DNA of 13,006 nucleotides from Anaerolineaceae bacterium (lineage in GTDB: Bacteria; Chloroflexota; Anaerolineae; Anaerolineales; Anaerolineaceae): contig PMIV01000082.1 in the NCBI GenBank assembly GCA_003158355.1, forward strand, positions 1-13,006, read 5' to 3'. Shown piece by piece: positions 6,967-13,006 of this stretch (position 1 is the first letter of the stretch; every line of letters starts with the position of its first letter). Under the pieces are notes generated by a model. The model saw only the letters and a list, made by a program, of their open reading frames with translations, was not told the DNA's origin and did not search any database. Made by a program: the position numbers and the translations under genes.

Positions 6967-7482
6967 TCAGGAGTTTAGGTCTTCCTCGCCGCCGAGCGAA
7001 AAGTTCTGTAAATCATTCTTTTCGGGAGCTTCATCAATGCGCGCTCCGGGGACAGGAGTGCCGCAGTAGGGACATAAATTCCAGGGGATCTCGATGTTCT
7101 TGCCGCAGTGGCTGCATGTCTTTTTCAACTGCACATGGCAGTTGGGGCAGGCCACCCAATCTTTTTGCACGCGCCGATTACATCCGGGGCAAACCGCAGC
7201 ATCTTCGATGGTTTCCAGCAGCGCCTCTTCTTCCAAAGAATGCTGATATTCCTCTTCGAGTGTATGCGGCGGACGCAGCACCAGGTAAACCAATATGCCG
7301 GGGAGGAAAAGCACGGCCACGATTACGACAGCCAGAATGCGCATAAAAGGGTCACGGCTGCGGCTGCGAATATCGCGGAAAGTCCAAAAGATGAGACTTA
7401 ACCACAACGCTGCCAAAAAAGCCGCAGCGAAACCGGTACCGATCATGGAAATTTGTTTGAGTAAAGTTGGATCAAAATTCAT
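6967..7482 (-). CDS. Membrane protein with two transmembrane helices and paired zinc ribbons
   Basis: A 171-residue protein of unknown function. Two hydrophobic segments (about 13-34 and 48-69) are separated by a basic loop (RDIRSRSRD), suggesting a hairpin in the cytoplasmic membrane. A glutamate-rich stretch (75-92) is followed by two zinc-ribbon units with cysteine pairs 98/101, 112/115, 123/126 and 137/140 (CPGC, CPNC, CSHC, CPYC). The C-terminus is acidic. Such ribbons usually bind Zn(II) and serve interaction or nucleic-acid binding roles. The ATG at 7482 has a GGGAG Shine-Dalgarno 6 nt upstream and an extended -10 promoter right before it. It is the first gene of the operon with the kinase and parAB, which raises a link to partitioning, but that is inference only. 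Confidence 0.85.
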   Translation of the reverse strand: MNFDPTLLKQISMIGTGFAAAFLAALWLSLIFWTFRDIRSRSRDPFMRILAVVIVAVLFLPGILVYLVLRPPHTLEEEYQHSLEEEALLETIEDAAVCPGCNRRVQKDWVACPNCHVQLKKTCSHCGKNIEIPWNLCPYCGTPVPGARIDEAPEKNDLQNFSLGGEEDLNS

Positions 7483-7501
7483 GGCATTCTCCCACTCAGA
7501 A

Positions 7502-7510
7502 ATTATAGCA
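7502..7510 (-). promoter_or_regulatory. Extended -10 promoter of the zinc-ribbon/pfkB/parAB operon
   Basis: The minus strand reads TGCTATAAT, a perfect -10 hexamer with TGn extension; the -35 hexamer is weak. The predicted transcription start near 7495 leaves a very short leader that just includes the GGGAG at 7493-7489. The same nine bases form the promoter at 845-837. Confidence 0.6.
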
Positions 7511-7607
7511 TGGTTGATTCAGAATCCAGGAAAATTTAACGCTCAGGATTTTATGGATACGAATGATTATAAAGACAGTGCAAATTTTTATGTCTGTTCG
7601 TTTTACC

Positions 7608-7636
7608 TTGCACATAGAAAAGATTTGATATATAAA
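7608..7636 (+). promoter_or_regulatory. sigma-70-type promoter of radC
   Basis: TTGCAC (7608-7613), a 17-bp spacer and TATAAA (7631-7636) form a near-consensus promoter. The expected transcription start near 7643 lies after the GTG at 7639, which supports the ATG at 7672 as the radC start. Together with the minus-strand promoter at 7502-7510 this makes a divergent promoter region. Confidence 0.65.
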
Positions 7637-7671
7637 AGGTGGAAGAGATTTCACCGCATGGAGGGCAGCAA

Positions 7672-8376
7672 ATGGTGAGAGAAACCCCTGGTTCGTACCG
7701 CATCACCGATCTGGCATTGGATGAAAGGCCGCGTGAACGCTTAATTGAAGCTGGCGCCGGGGCATTGAGCAAGGCTGAATTGCTGGCAATATTACTGCGC
7801 GTAGGTGTGCGGGGGGAGAACTCCGTGCAGCTAGGGCAGCGCATTCTGGATGAATTGGGCGGGTTGGCGGGAATCCAACGTGCCAGCATTAGCGAGATGT
7901 GCGAGATCCACGGACTGGGGCAGGCCAAAGCAGCGCAGATCAAGGCAGCCATCGAACTGGGTTCACGGCTGGCCCGCGAACAGGCCGAGGAGCGCGGCTC
8001 CATCAACTCCCCGGCGGACGCAGCGGCGCTGCTGCAACTGGAGATGCAGGGGCTGACGCAGGAAGTGCTCAAGGTGATGCTGCTGGACACGCGTAACAAA
8101 CTGCTGGGCATCGAGACGGTGTACAAGGGCTCGCTCAACCTCTCGCTGGTGCGGGTGGGCGAACTGTTCCGCGCGGCCATCCAGAAGAACGCGGCCTCCG
8201 TGCTGCTGGCACACAACCATCCCAGCGGGGACCCGACCCCCAGCCCGGAGGATGTGGCCCTGACCCGCTCCGTGGTGCAGGCCGGCAAGCTGCTGGATAT
8301 CGAGGTGGTCGATCATCTGGTCATTGGCAGCGCGCGCTACGTCTCGATGAAGGAAAAAGGTCTGGGGTTTGGATAA
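7672..8376 (+). CDS. radC: RadC family JAB/MPN-domain protein
   Basis: A 234-residue RadC protein. The N-terminal part holds a helix-hairpin-helix-like segment ([21 protein letters not shown], residues about 77-97). The C-terminal JAB1/MPN-type metalloprotease-like domain carries H181-N-H183 and D194 in the H-x-H-x10-D pattern ([15 protein letters not shown]). The family was once linked to recombinational repair, but the biochemical role is unsettled. RadC is also often seen on mobile and anti-defence loci. The start is ATG 7672, because GGAGGG (7660-7665) lies exactly 6 nt upstream; the in-frame GTG at 7639 would precede the likely transcription start. The 3' half is markedly GC-rich (about 62% over 8041-8220 by count), unlike the AT-rich DNA that follows the tRNA. 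Confidence 0.95.
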   Translation: MVRETPGSYRITDLALDERPRERLIEAGAGALSKAELLAILLRVGVRGENSVQLGQRILDELGGLAGIQRASISEMCEIHGLGQAKAAQIKAAIELGSRLAREQAEERGSINSPADAAALLQLEMQGLTQEVLKVMLLDTRNKLLGIETVYKGSLNLSLVRVGELFRAAIQKNAASVLLAHNHPSGDPTPSPEDVALTRSVVQAGKLLDIEVVDHLVIGSARYVSMKEKGLGFG

Positions 8377-8392
8377 AGGTTTGGGTAATTTG

Positions 8393-8421
8393 TTGACAAA
8401 AGGCGAGGGTTCAAGTAAAAT
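8393..8421 (+). promoter_or_regulatory. Near-consensus promoter of the tRNA gene
   Basis: TTGACA (8393-8398), a 17-bp spacer and TAAAAT (8416-8421): a perfect -35 with optimal spacing and one mismatch in the -10. The predicted start lies near 8428, about 5 nt before the mature tRNA 5' end. Confidence 0.75.
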
Positions 8422-8432
8422 TTTGAGTCGTT

Positions 8433-8504
8433 GGCGAGGTAGCTCAACGGTGGAGCAGTGGACTCATAAGCCATTGGTTGTGGGTTCAAATCCCACCCTC
8501 GCCA
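8433..8504 (+). tRNA. tRNA with CAT anticodon (Met, or Ile2 if lysidine-modified)
   Basis: A full cloverleaf can be drawn. The acceptor stem GGCGAGG/CCTCGCC (8433-8439/8497-8503) is perfect and the discriminator A is at 8504. The D stem is GCTC/GAGC (8442-8445/8453-8456). The anticodon arm is 8458-8474 with loop CTCATAA and anticodon CAT at 8465-8467. The T arm GTGGG-TTCAAAT-CCCAC (8480-8496) is perfect. CCA is not encoded. The anticodon stem has an A31-G39 mismatch and a terminal G-T pair, and position 21 is G instead of A, so the stem is weaker than usual. CAT reads as elongator Met or, if C34 becomes lysidine, Ile for AUA; the sequence alone does not decide. A strong promoter precedes it and a hairpin terminator follows. 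Its 3' half is duplicated at 8604-8660. Confidence 0.9.
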
Positions 8505-8757
8505 CTTTTCTATTTAATTTCCCAATTTTTAAATTTTATAAATATACATACACTGGTAATCGTTTCGCGGGTGCAGGCACCCGCGCTACTTTTTCATTTA
8601 ATAGCCATTGGTTGTGGGTTTCTCGGAGAATCTGAGACAGGCAAATCCTACTCTCACCACTTTTTTTGTTTAAATCCCAAATAATATCAAATTTTCAAAT
8701 TTACACGCGCAGGTAATATATTCGTGGGTGCAGGCACCTTCACCACACTTTTTATTT
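8470..8757 (+). repeat. Imperfect tandem duplication of the tRNA 3' half and its flank
   Basis: Copy 1 runs from 8470 to about 8602 and copy 2 from 8604 to about 8757. GCCATTGGTTGTGGGTT is identical at 8470-8486 and 8604-8620. In copy 2 a 21-base insertion (8621-8641) splits the T arm, then 8642-8660 matches the tRNA 3' end (8487-8505) at 16 of 19 bases. The AT-rich flank and the GGGTGCAGGCACC hairpin (8569-8581, 8726-8738) also align. Short tails of the type C.CCA(C)ACTTTTTnATTTA recur at about 8499-8515, 8586-8600, 8653-8670, 8740-8757 and 12965-12982. The second tRNA-like segment cannot fold into a tRNA, so it is a pseudo-tRNA fragment. Confidence 0.8.
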
Positions 8758-8945
8758 ACCATAAAAACCAATATTATCAGGTACTAGAAGTCTGTTCTTG
8801 ATTACACACAATTTGACCACAGGATAATATTTTTTTACTTCTTTTTGCAAAAAGGTCTGCATCAAATGTAAGTTATTGAGCAAAATTAATGAAATAACCA
8901 AATGAAATGACATTTTTTAAACCGGTAAAAAAAACTGAGAAAAAA
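8505..8945. other. Intergenic region between tRNA and SIR2 gene, no coding sequence seen
   Basis: It holds the tRNA-derived duplication and hairpins described separately up to about 8757. The rest (8758-8945) is AT-rich and has no ORF with a ribosome binding site. It contains a perfect 14-bp palindrome CTTTTTGCAAAAAG (8841-8854), and the stretch around 8914-8934 is a T-run/ACCGGT/A-run near-palindrome that could end the minus-strand SIR2 transcript. No clear function is assignable. Confidence 0.5.
8566..8594 (+). terminator. Hairpin and T-tract, probable terminator of the tRNA transcript
   Basis: A perfect 9-bp inverted repeat CGCGGGTGC / GCACCCGCG (8566-8574/8577-8585) with two central bases is followed by CTAC and TTTTT (8590-8594). 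It lies about 60 bp after the tRNA. A decayed version recurs at 8726-8738 (GGGTGCAGGCACC), also before a T-run, so it may equally be a repeat element rather than a dedicated terminator. Confidence 0.5.
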
Positions 8946-10817
8946 TTAGTTCTTAAAATTTTTCCAGTAGTATATTCTGAATATGTAAATTTCCGATTTC
9001 AATATACCGGAAAAATGGCTGCCATATTCTTTTTTTGCTGTTTCTAATAATTCAATAGATTCTTTGAAATTTGCGGAATAATACTCAAAAATTCCTTTTG
9101 CACAAATTGCATTTGCCCTACCATGCTCGCTCAGAATCCAGCGATAAAATTTTTCTCCTTTTTCAAGTTTATTCAAGGAATATTTTGCTTGCCTTAAATT
9201 TCCGCTGGCAGCCAATACTTCTGTAAGCCGAATCAGAGCAAGACTTGTATAACTCGGCAATTCATCAAATGAACCCCAAAGGGAAATTTTTAAAGCATCT
9301 GAATAATGACTTGCCGATATTCTAAAAAGATGCCGCCGTATTCCGTTAAGAAAAAATAGAGAAAGTTTATCCAGAATTGATAAAAAGGGCTTACTCGTTT
9401 TTGACAACTTTCCTTTGGATAAAAATAAAAACATTGAAGAAGGAATCAAAAAATAATCTGCAATATGCTGAAAAAAATCTCCTAATTCCCAATTCGCCCT
9501 CAAACATATGGCGGTGCTTTTACTTTTTCTAAGTCTACGAACAATACTCGACCAATCTGATAAAAAGAAGATTTTAAGTGGATTTCTTTTCCATGCGCCG
9601 AGTTTTGCCGAAGCCTGTTCCAGTAGCGCTGTTTGAAATTTATCATCTGAGCTGGCGTATTTTTTAGCTTGAGAATAATATTTGATAGAATGGTTGACAT
9701 CACCCAGTCGCTCGATTAAATGTCCTTCTAACATATTTCTTGCATAATTATTTACCAACCTGGTTTCTTTTTCACAATGATTAATCAATAAAATAGTTTT
9801 TGCCATATCTCTGTGACCAAGTTCATCACAAAGAATTGCAAGAATCAATTGACTTGAACTTCTGATTTCATCTGGTGTGCTTCCTAAATAATTCACTAAA
9901 TTGTTTTCAAGTTCATTGAGTAGTAAAACATTATTAGTTGAACAATTTGGAACTTCTGCAAGATTAATGGTTTCATTTATTTTATGACCTAAGTTTGGGA
10001 ATAAATCCATCAGTAATTCAGAAAAACTATTTTCATCACTTTTCCTTTCAATAATAATCAGTCTTCCATCCATCTTATTTTTGTTTTCTAAAACGGCAGG
10101 AGATAAGGGGCCTTCATGTAAATACCAAAATAACTGTCTCCTAGTCTCGCTTAAAATTGGAAAGGTATCGATATCTCCATTTGAATAACCTGCACAAATT
10201 ACATCTCGACTTTCCAAAATTCTTGAGAAAGGCAAAGATTTATAATTTGGAAGTGCAATTCCTACTTTGCTGACAGTTGCTGCTAAATTTTGATAGTTAC
10301 CCGGCTTAATAATGTCATGCAAATGAACAACCCATATTGTGTCATTTATTTTGGATGATTTTTGAGTGTAATCAATAAATTCTTCTTTTGTAGCCACAGA
10401 GCGGGCTTTTTTCCCGGTAAAAAGGTTAATTGCTTTTTCCTGCAAAATATCAAAGTTTAGGGTCAAAATTGTATCAATATTATTTTCAGAACAGGTCATC
10501 GCAATAGCAATGTGATCTTTGTTGGGCTGATCACCAATTAATATATTTAACGATTCCAAAACTGCAACACCAGTCACACGTATTAAAACTTCCCAAATCA
10601 ATTCCATTGGGAATGTTTTGGAATTACTAAGAATGTAACTATTTATTGATTCATTATTCAGTAGATTTGATTTGGATAGAAGCAAGTTGAGGATAGATTC
10701 AGTTATCTGTTTTCCTAAAGGCAAACAGGAAGGTGGTGAGCAAGAAATACCTGCACCCGTAAAAAAACATGCGCCATTATATATACTATTTTTAAGTTTT
10801 TCTCTATTTTCATCCAC
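8946..10817 (-). CDS. SIR2-domain protein with TPR-like C-terminal half, candidate anti-phage NADase
   Basis: A 623-residue protein if started at GTG 10817-10815 (a TTG at 10832 would add 5 residues). The N-terminal part, residues about 5-270, carries SIR2-like signatures: FFTGAGIS (the GAG-x-S nucleotide loop), TLNFD (T-x-N-x-D), VVHLHD at the catalytic-histidine position, and ICAGYSNGDID (the G-x-S-x-x-D strand). The usual HG after the histidine reads HD. The C-terminal half (about 290-623) is helical with TPR-like units, for example LIERLGDVNHSIKYYSQAKKYA and FEYYSANFKESIELLETAKKEYG. SIR2 plus a repeat sensor is the plan of defence sirtuins (DSR and SIR2-TPR types) that deplete NAD on phage infection. 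That this one does so is inference. It is alone on its strand between noncoding regions and its base composition is much more AT-rich than parAB or radC (about 28-35% GC in two lines counted), suggesting transfer. Confidence 0.8.
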   Translation of the reverse strand: MDENREKLKNSIYNGACFFTGAGISCSPPSCLPLGKQITESILNLLLSKSNLLNNESINSYILSNSKTFPMELIWEVLIRVTGVAVLESLNILIGDQPNKDHIAIAMTCSENNIDTILTLNFDILQEKAINLFTGKKARSVATKEEFIDYTQKSSKINDTIWVVHLHDIIKPGNYQNLAATVSKVGIALPNYKSLPFSRILESRDVICAGYSNGDIDTFPILSETRRQLFWYLHEGPLSPAVLENKNKMDGRLIIIERKSDENSFSELLMDLFPNLGHKINETINLAEVPNCSTNNVLLLNELENNLVNYLGSTPDEIRSSSQLILAILCDELGHRDMAKTILLINHCEKETRLVNNYARNMLEGHLIERLGDVNHSIKYYSQAKKYASSDDKFQTALLEQASAKLGAWKRNPLKIFFLSDWSSIVRRLRKSKSTAICLRANWELGDFFQHIADYFLIPSSMFLFLSKGKLSKTSKPFLSILDKLSLFFLNGIRRHLFRISASHYSDALKISLWGSFDELPSYTSLALIRLTEVLAASGNLRQAKYSLNKLEKGEKFYRWILSEHGRANAICAKGIFEYYSANFKESIELLETAKKEYGSHFSGILKSEIYIFRIYYWKNFKN

Positions 10818-10822
10818 AACCA

Positions 10823-10830
10823 CCCCCCCC
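10823..10830 (-). repeat. G8 homopolymer in the SIR2 translation start region
   Basis: Eight consecutive G on the coding strand lie between the TTG at 10832 and the GTG at 10817. With GTG 10817 as start, the tract is part of the ribosome binding site (GGGGTGG then a short spacer). Slippage would alter spacing, or, if TTG is used, the frame. Confidence 0.6.
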
Positions 10831-10832
10831 AA

Positions 10833-11353
10833 TTTATGAAAAGAATAGTTATATTTTTAAGGACAAAACAAAATTAACAAACCCTGAAGCAAATCAGGAG
10901 TATTTTTATGAATATTTTATTTTTGAGAGAGATTAATCGCTTGATCGAAAAATAAAATATTTCAAGAACAGTATATTGAATTAAACGAAAAAAATCAATC
11001 TTTTGATTCGGCTTATAAAACTAATTTTTTACCACTCTCTTTATCAACATCATTTATTTGGGTGAGGACCAAGATTTATCAACGCCAATTAATTATTGTA
11101 ATGATTTTACAGGCGGTCTATAATCAATTTAGCAATTGCTTACTGGTGGGAAAATTTTAGCAGTTGTGTCAAATTACTAGAAAAATAAAAAATCGACCAA
11201 TTAAACACTGGAAAGCCAATGACTCGGCACTTTACTCGTAATTTATTACAGGCCAGCAATTCAGTCAACCGGTTCGCCGACAGGATTTCTTTTGAGGAGG
11301 AATATTACATGGTAAAGCAGAGAAATAAAAATTTACTCGCTGATTTTCGTCTC
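10833..11353. other. Degenerate-looking intergenic region between the SIR2 and LuxR-type genes
   Basis: No gene is supported. On the plus strand there is a hairpin CCTGA-AGCAAA-TCAGG (10883-10898) whose right arm overlaps an AGGAG placed 8 nt before an ATG at 10908; that frame stops after 15 codons. Short open stretches in all three frames are broken by stops, as in decayed coding DNA. At 11295-11301 GAGGAGG is placed 8 nt before ATG 11310. This is an excellent initiation signal, but the frame runs antisense into the 3' end of the LuxR-type gene. The likely SIR2 promoter should also be in the first 100 bp (TATAAC near 10847-10852, minus strand, weak -35). Confidence 0.45.
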
Positions 11354-12805
11354 TCAATTCAAATCAAAGATCAATACTCCGTTGGCGGTAGCTTGCTGGA
11401 TAAATGCTCTGGTGATTATCGTTCGTGCTTCATCTTCCGTCATGTCCGCAGGTTTTTGGGTGATACGAAACTCGCTGCCGTGGCTGACGATCACATACTC
11501 GAAGACAATCCCCTGTTTGGCCATTTGGCTGATGACAGATTCGATCATTGCGGGGGGATAAATTTCCGGACGGTCTTTGGTTAAGGCAGAGACCCACAGG
11601 GCAAGGCTTGGTTTTGGATCTTCGTTCAGATCTACGGGCACGGGGATGCTCATCCGGTAACACAGCGGTCCCTTTTTGGGGTCTTGATCTGACGAAGTCA
11701 GGTTTGCTCCCCTGAGGGAATAAGAATTGCCTTTATATAGAATGCTGACGGAAGCAGGCAGCCATTGCTCGCCGCCAGGGTCAGTTATGCACATAAAAGC
11801 GTAAGACTCGACAGGGTTTACTTCCAGTTTGTAAAAATTAATCGTCTTATCCTGAATTTTTGCGGTTTTACTGGTGACATAGGTTAAGGAACTTGAATAA
11901 AAAGAAGCGGTCGAAATCTTGAAAGTGACCTCGGGCAGATCGACCGGCTGACTGTTGATATCGTAAACCTTACCGCCAACCGGGATCACAATTTGATAGA
12001 CTGCTGCCGGATCGATGGCCGGGCCAGAATTCACTAAAACGGCATCCAGTGCCGTCTCAAACACCTGCGGTTGATTGTTGGGTTCTGCGACTCCACCGCT
12101 GCCACCGCTGATGGGTTGTTCTTGAACGGGGATCGGGTTTCCATCGCCATCGAAGATACGAATTTTCTGGTTCTCAACGAGGTAATTCGGTTTTGTTCCG
12201 GCCGGGGCGGGGAACCCCGAAACGGAGAATTGCAGGTTCATGCGTTGGGCATCGATATAGAACCATTCCAGATCAAGGGTGACGGTAGCATTTCCAACCG
12301 TTTGGGAATACATTTGACTGGCCGGGTGGTTAATGGTTAATGTTGGTGTAGTTAATCCGGCAGGTTGCTGTGTTTGAGTTGCCGGCAATGGCGGGGTATT
12401 TGTTCCTGTTGAACGACCGGGAGGGGAAGAGGAAAAAACCAGAGAATACAAACAGATGCCTAAAAAGAGAACTGCACCGACAATATAGAAAACCATTTTC
12501 CTTTTCATGGGGATCCTTTTGATGCGAACGGATTTTTCTCCATTCTCCATCGTTTCTTGGTGGTTTTCTACTGTGGAATCCCGGCTGGTAGTTTCCATAG
12601 GTGCTGTTGAGATAGCCTGCTCTGCCAGTCTGATCACAGCCTCGGTGCGTGAATTGACGCCCAGTTTGGTGAAAATATTACTCAGATGAAATTCTACGGT
12701 ACGTTCGGCGATACCCAACGTCACTGCAATCTGTTTGTTGCTCAACCCCTGCTGCAACAGATGGAGGACTTCAATTTCTCGTTCGGTAAAAAGAGGTGAT
12801 TGCAT
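11354..12805 (-). CDS. Membrane-spanning LuxR-type one-component regulator with extracytoplasmic domain
   Basis: A 483-residue protein. Residues 4-62 form a LuxR/GerE helix-turn-helix (LFTEREIEVLHLLQQGLSNKQIA, then ERTVEFHLSNIFTKLGV, then RTEAVIRL). A polar linker with basic residues (about 93-103, RIKRIPMKRK) precedes a single transmembrane helix (about 104-124). A Pro/Thr/Gln-rich spacer (125-160) leads to a large C-terminal part outside the membrane (161-483), rich in beta-strand-like segments. I do not recognise that part. The topology (DNA-binding N-terminus inside, sensor outside) recalls ToxR/CadC but uses a LuxR-type HTH at the N-terminus, where LuxR proteins normally carry it at the C-terminus. 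The ATG at 12805 has a weak ribosome site. Codon use is balanced, with GC content closer to parAB than to the SIR2 gene. Ligand and targets are unknown. Confidence 0.85.
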   Translation of the reverse strand: MQSPLFTEREIEVLHLLQQGLSNKQIAVTLGIAERTVEFHLSNIFTKLGVNSRTEAVIRLAEQAISTAPMETTSRDSTVENHQETMENGEKSVRIKRIPMKRKMVFYIVGAVLFLGICLYSLVFSSSPPGRSTGTNTPPLPATQTQQPAGLTTPTLTINHPASQMYSQTVGNATVTLDLEWFYIDAQRMNLQFSVSGFPAPAGTKPNYLVENQKIRIFDGDGNPIPVQEQPISGGSGGVAEPNNQPQVFETALDAVLVNSGPAIDPAAVYQIVIPVGGKVYDINSQPVDLPEVTFKISTASFYSSSLTYVTSKTAKIQDKTINFYKLEVNPVESYAFMCITDPGGEQWLPASVSILYKGNSYSLRGANLTSSDQDPKKGPLCYRMSIPVPVDLNEDPKPSLALWVSALTKDRPEIYPPAMIESVISQMAKQGIVFEYVIVSHGSEFRITQKPADMTEDEARTIITRAFIQQATANGVLIFDLN

Positions 12806-12960
12806 TTTTTTGCGACCTTTGTTCTCAATCCTTTAAGTATCCCGGTTTTGGCGAAAAATGCAACTGTGGAAATGGCTTCCTATCAGCCGATGGATACTGT
12901 GGTTTTCCATAGTGCTCCAATAAAACGAGAATAATTAGATCAAATGAAATTTTGAATTTT
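12806..12960 (-). promoter_or_regulatory. Upstream region of the LuxR-type gene with paired ACTGTGG motifs
   Basis: ACTGTGG occurs at 12863-12869 and again at 12896-12902, 33 bp apart (about three helical turns), and TGGAAA/TTTTCCA form a distant inverted pair around them. These could be binding sites for the regulator itself. A possible minus-strand -35 (TTGCAT, 12861-12856) is followed by a poor -10, so no promoter is claimed. Confidence 0.3.
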
Positions 12961-12982
12961 ACCCTCGCCAAACTTTTATTTA
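12961..12982 (+). repeat. Second copy of the tRNA 3'-terminal motif (possible att remnant)
   Basis: ACCCTCGCCA (12961-12970) is identical to the last ten bases of the tRNA (8495-8504) and is followed by AACTTTTATTTAT, similar to the tRNA's CTTTTCTATTTAA. The same orientation and the shared flank raise it above a chance 10-mer, but it is short. Confidence 0.4.
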
Positions 12983-13006
12983 TAAAACTATTAATAAAGG
13001 TTTTTT

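Noticed and set aside
7639..7671. GTG start for radC at 7639
   Set aside because: It precedes the predicted transcription start and has no ribosome site, whereas ATG 7672 has GGAGGG at ideal spacing.
7551..8288. 245-residue minus-strand ORF opposite radC
   Set aside because: Serine/cysteine-rich shadow of the GC-rich radC frame; radC has clear motifs, promoter and Shine-Dalgarno.
8402..8415. GGCGAGGGTTCAAG within the tRNA promoter, resembling tRNA acceptor and T-loop sequence
   Set aside because: It sits inside the 17-bp promoter spacer and has no continuing tRNA similarity, so it is probably coincidental.
8841..8854. CTTTTTGCAAAAAG palindrome as an operator or terminator
   Set aside because: Low-complexity A/T palindrome in AT-rich DNA; expected by chance and without a gene-related position.
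8505..8945. CRISPR array or integron-type repeats
   Set aside because: Only two long imperfect copies with an insertion are present; no regular short repeats or spacers and no cas or integrase gene.
11219..11584. 121-residue plus-strand ORF overlapping the end of the LuxR-type gene
   Set aside because: Most of it is antisense to a well-supported coding region and shows no recognisable domain; only its internal start signal at 11295-11312 is kept as a finding.

Overview
The window looks like chromosomal DNA of a bacterium, most likely a member of the Chloroflexota (Anaerolineae-type). This assignment is inferred from gene style: a ParA/ParB pair cotranscribed with a PfkB-family sugar kinase and a membrane zinc-ribbon protein, soluble GAF histidine kinases with an OmpR-type regulator, and a LuxR-HTH/transmembrane one-component regulator. 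No rRNA or other phylogenetic marker is present, so the assignment stays tentative.

Layout. Positions 1-885 (minus): a GTG-started regulator with two XRE-like helix-turn-helix domains, preceded by an extended -10 promoter and a palindrome, and followed 4 bp later by the start of a probable TPR gene that runs off the window. Positions 883-4067 (minus): a signalling operon with a kinase carrying a GspE-N-like domain, a GAF kinase, a response regulator, and a short ORF resembling the C-terminal end of CpaF-type secretion ATPases. Positions 4093-7482 (minus): a compact operon of membrane zinc-ribbon protein, PfkB-family kinase, ParA, ParB and a small unknown ORF, with a degenerate parS-like site just beyond it. 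Positions 7502-7636 hold divergent promoters. Positions 7672-8504 (plus): radC, then a CAT-anticodon tRNA with its own near-consensus promoter and a hairpin/T-tract terminator.

Positions 8505-12970 are different in character. The tRNA 3' half and its downstream flank are imperfectly duplicated with a 134-bp offset, and short tRNA-tail motifs recur, the last at 12961-12970. Between them lie a strongly AT-rich SIR2-domain gene with a TPR-like C-terminal half (minus), about 520 bp of apparently degenerate sequence, and a membrane-spanning LuxR-type regulator (minus). This resembles a tRNA-associated accessory locus. The SIR2 gene is a candidate single-gene anti-phage effector, but no integrase is visible, so an integrated element is only a hypothesis.

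How the genes may work together: ParA/ParB and the parS-like site would handle chromosome segregation. The two soluble kinases may feed one response regulator. The SIR2 protein probably acts alone, as an NAD-consuming defence protein of the SIR2-plus-repeat type.
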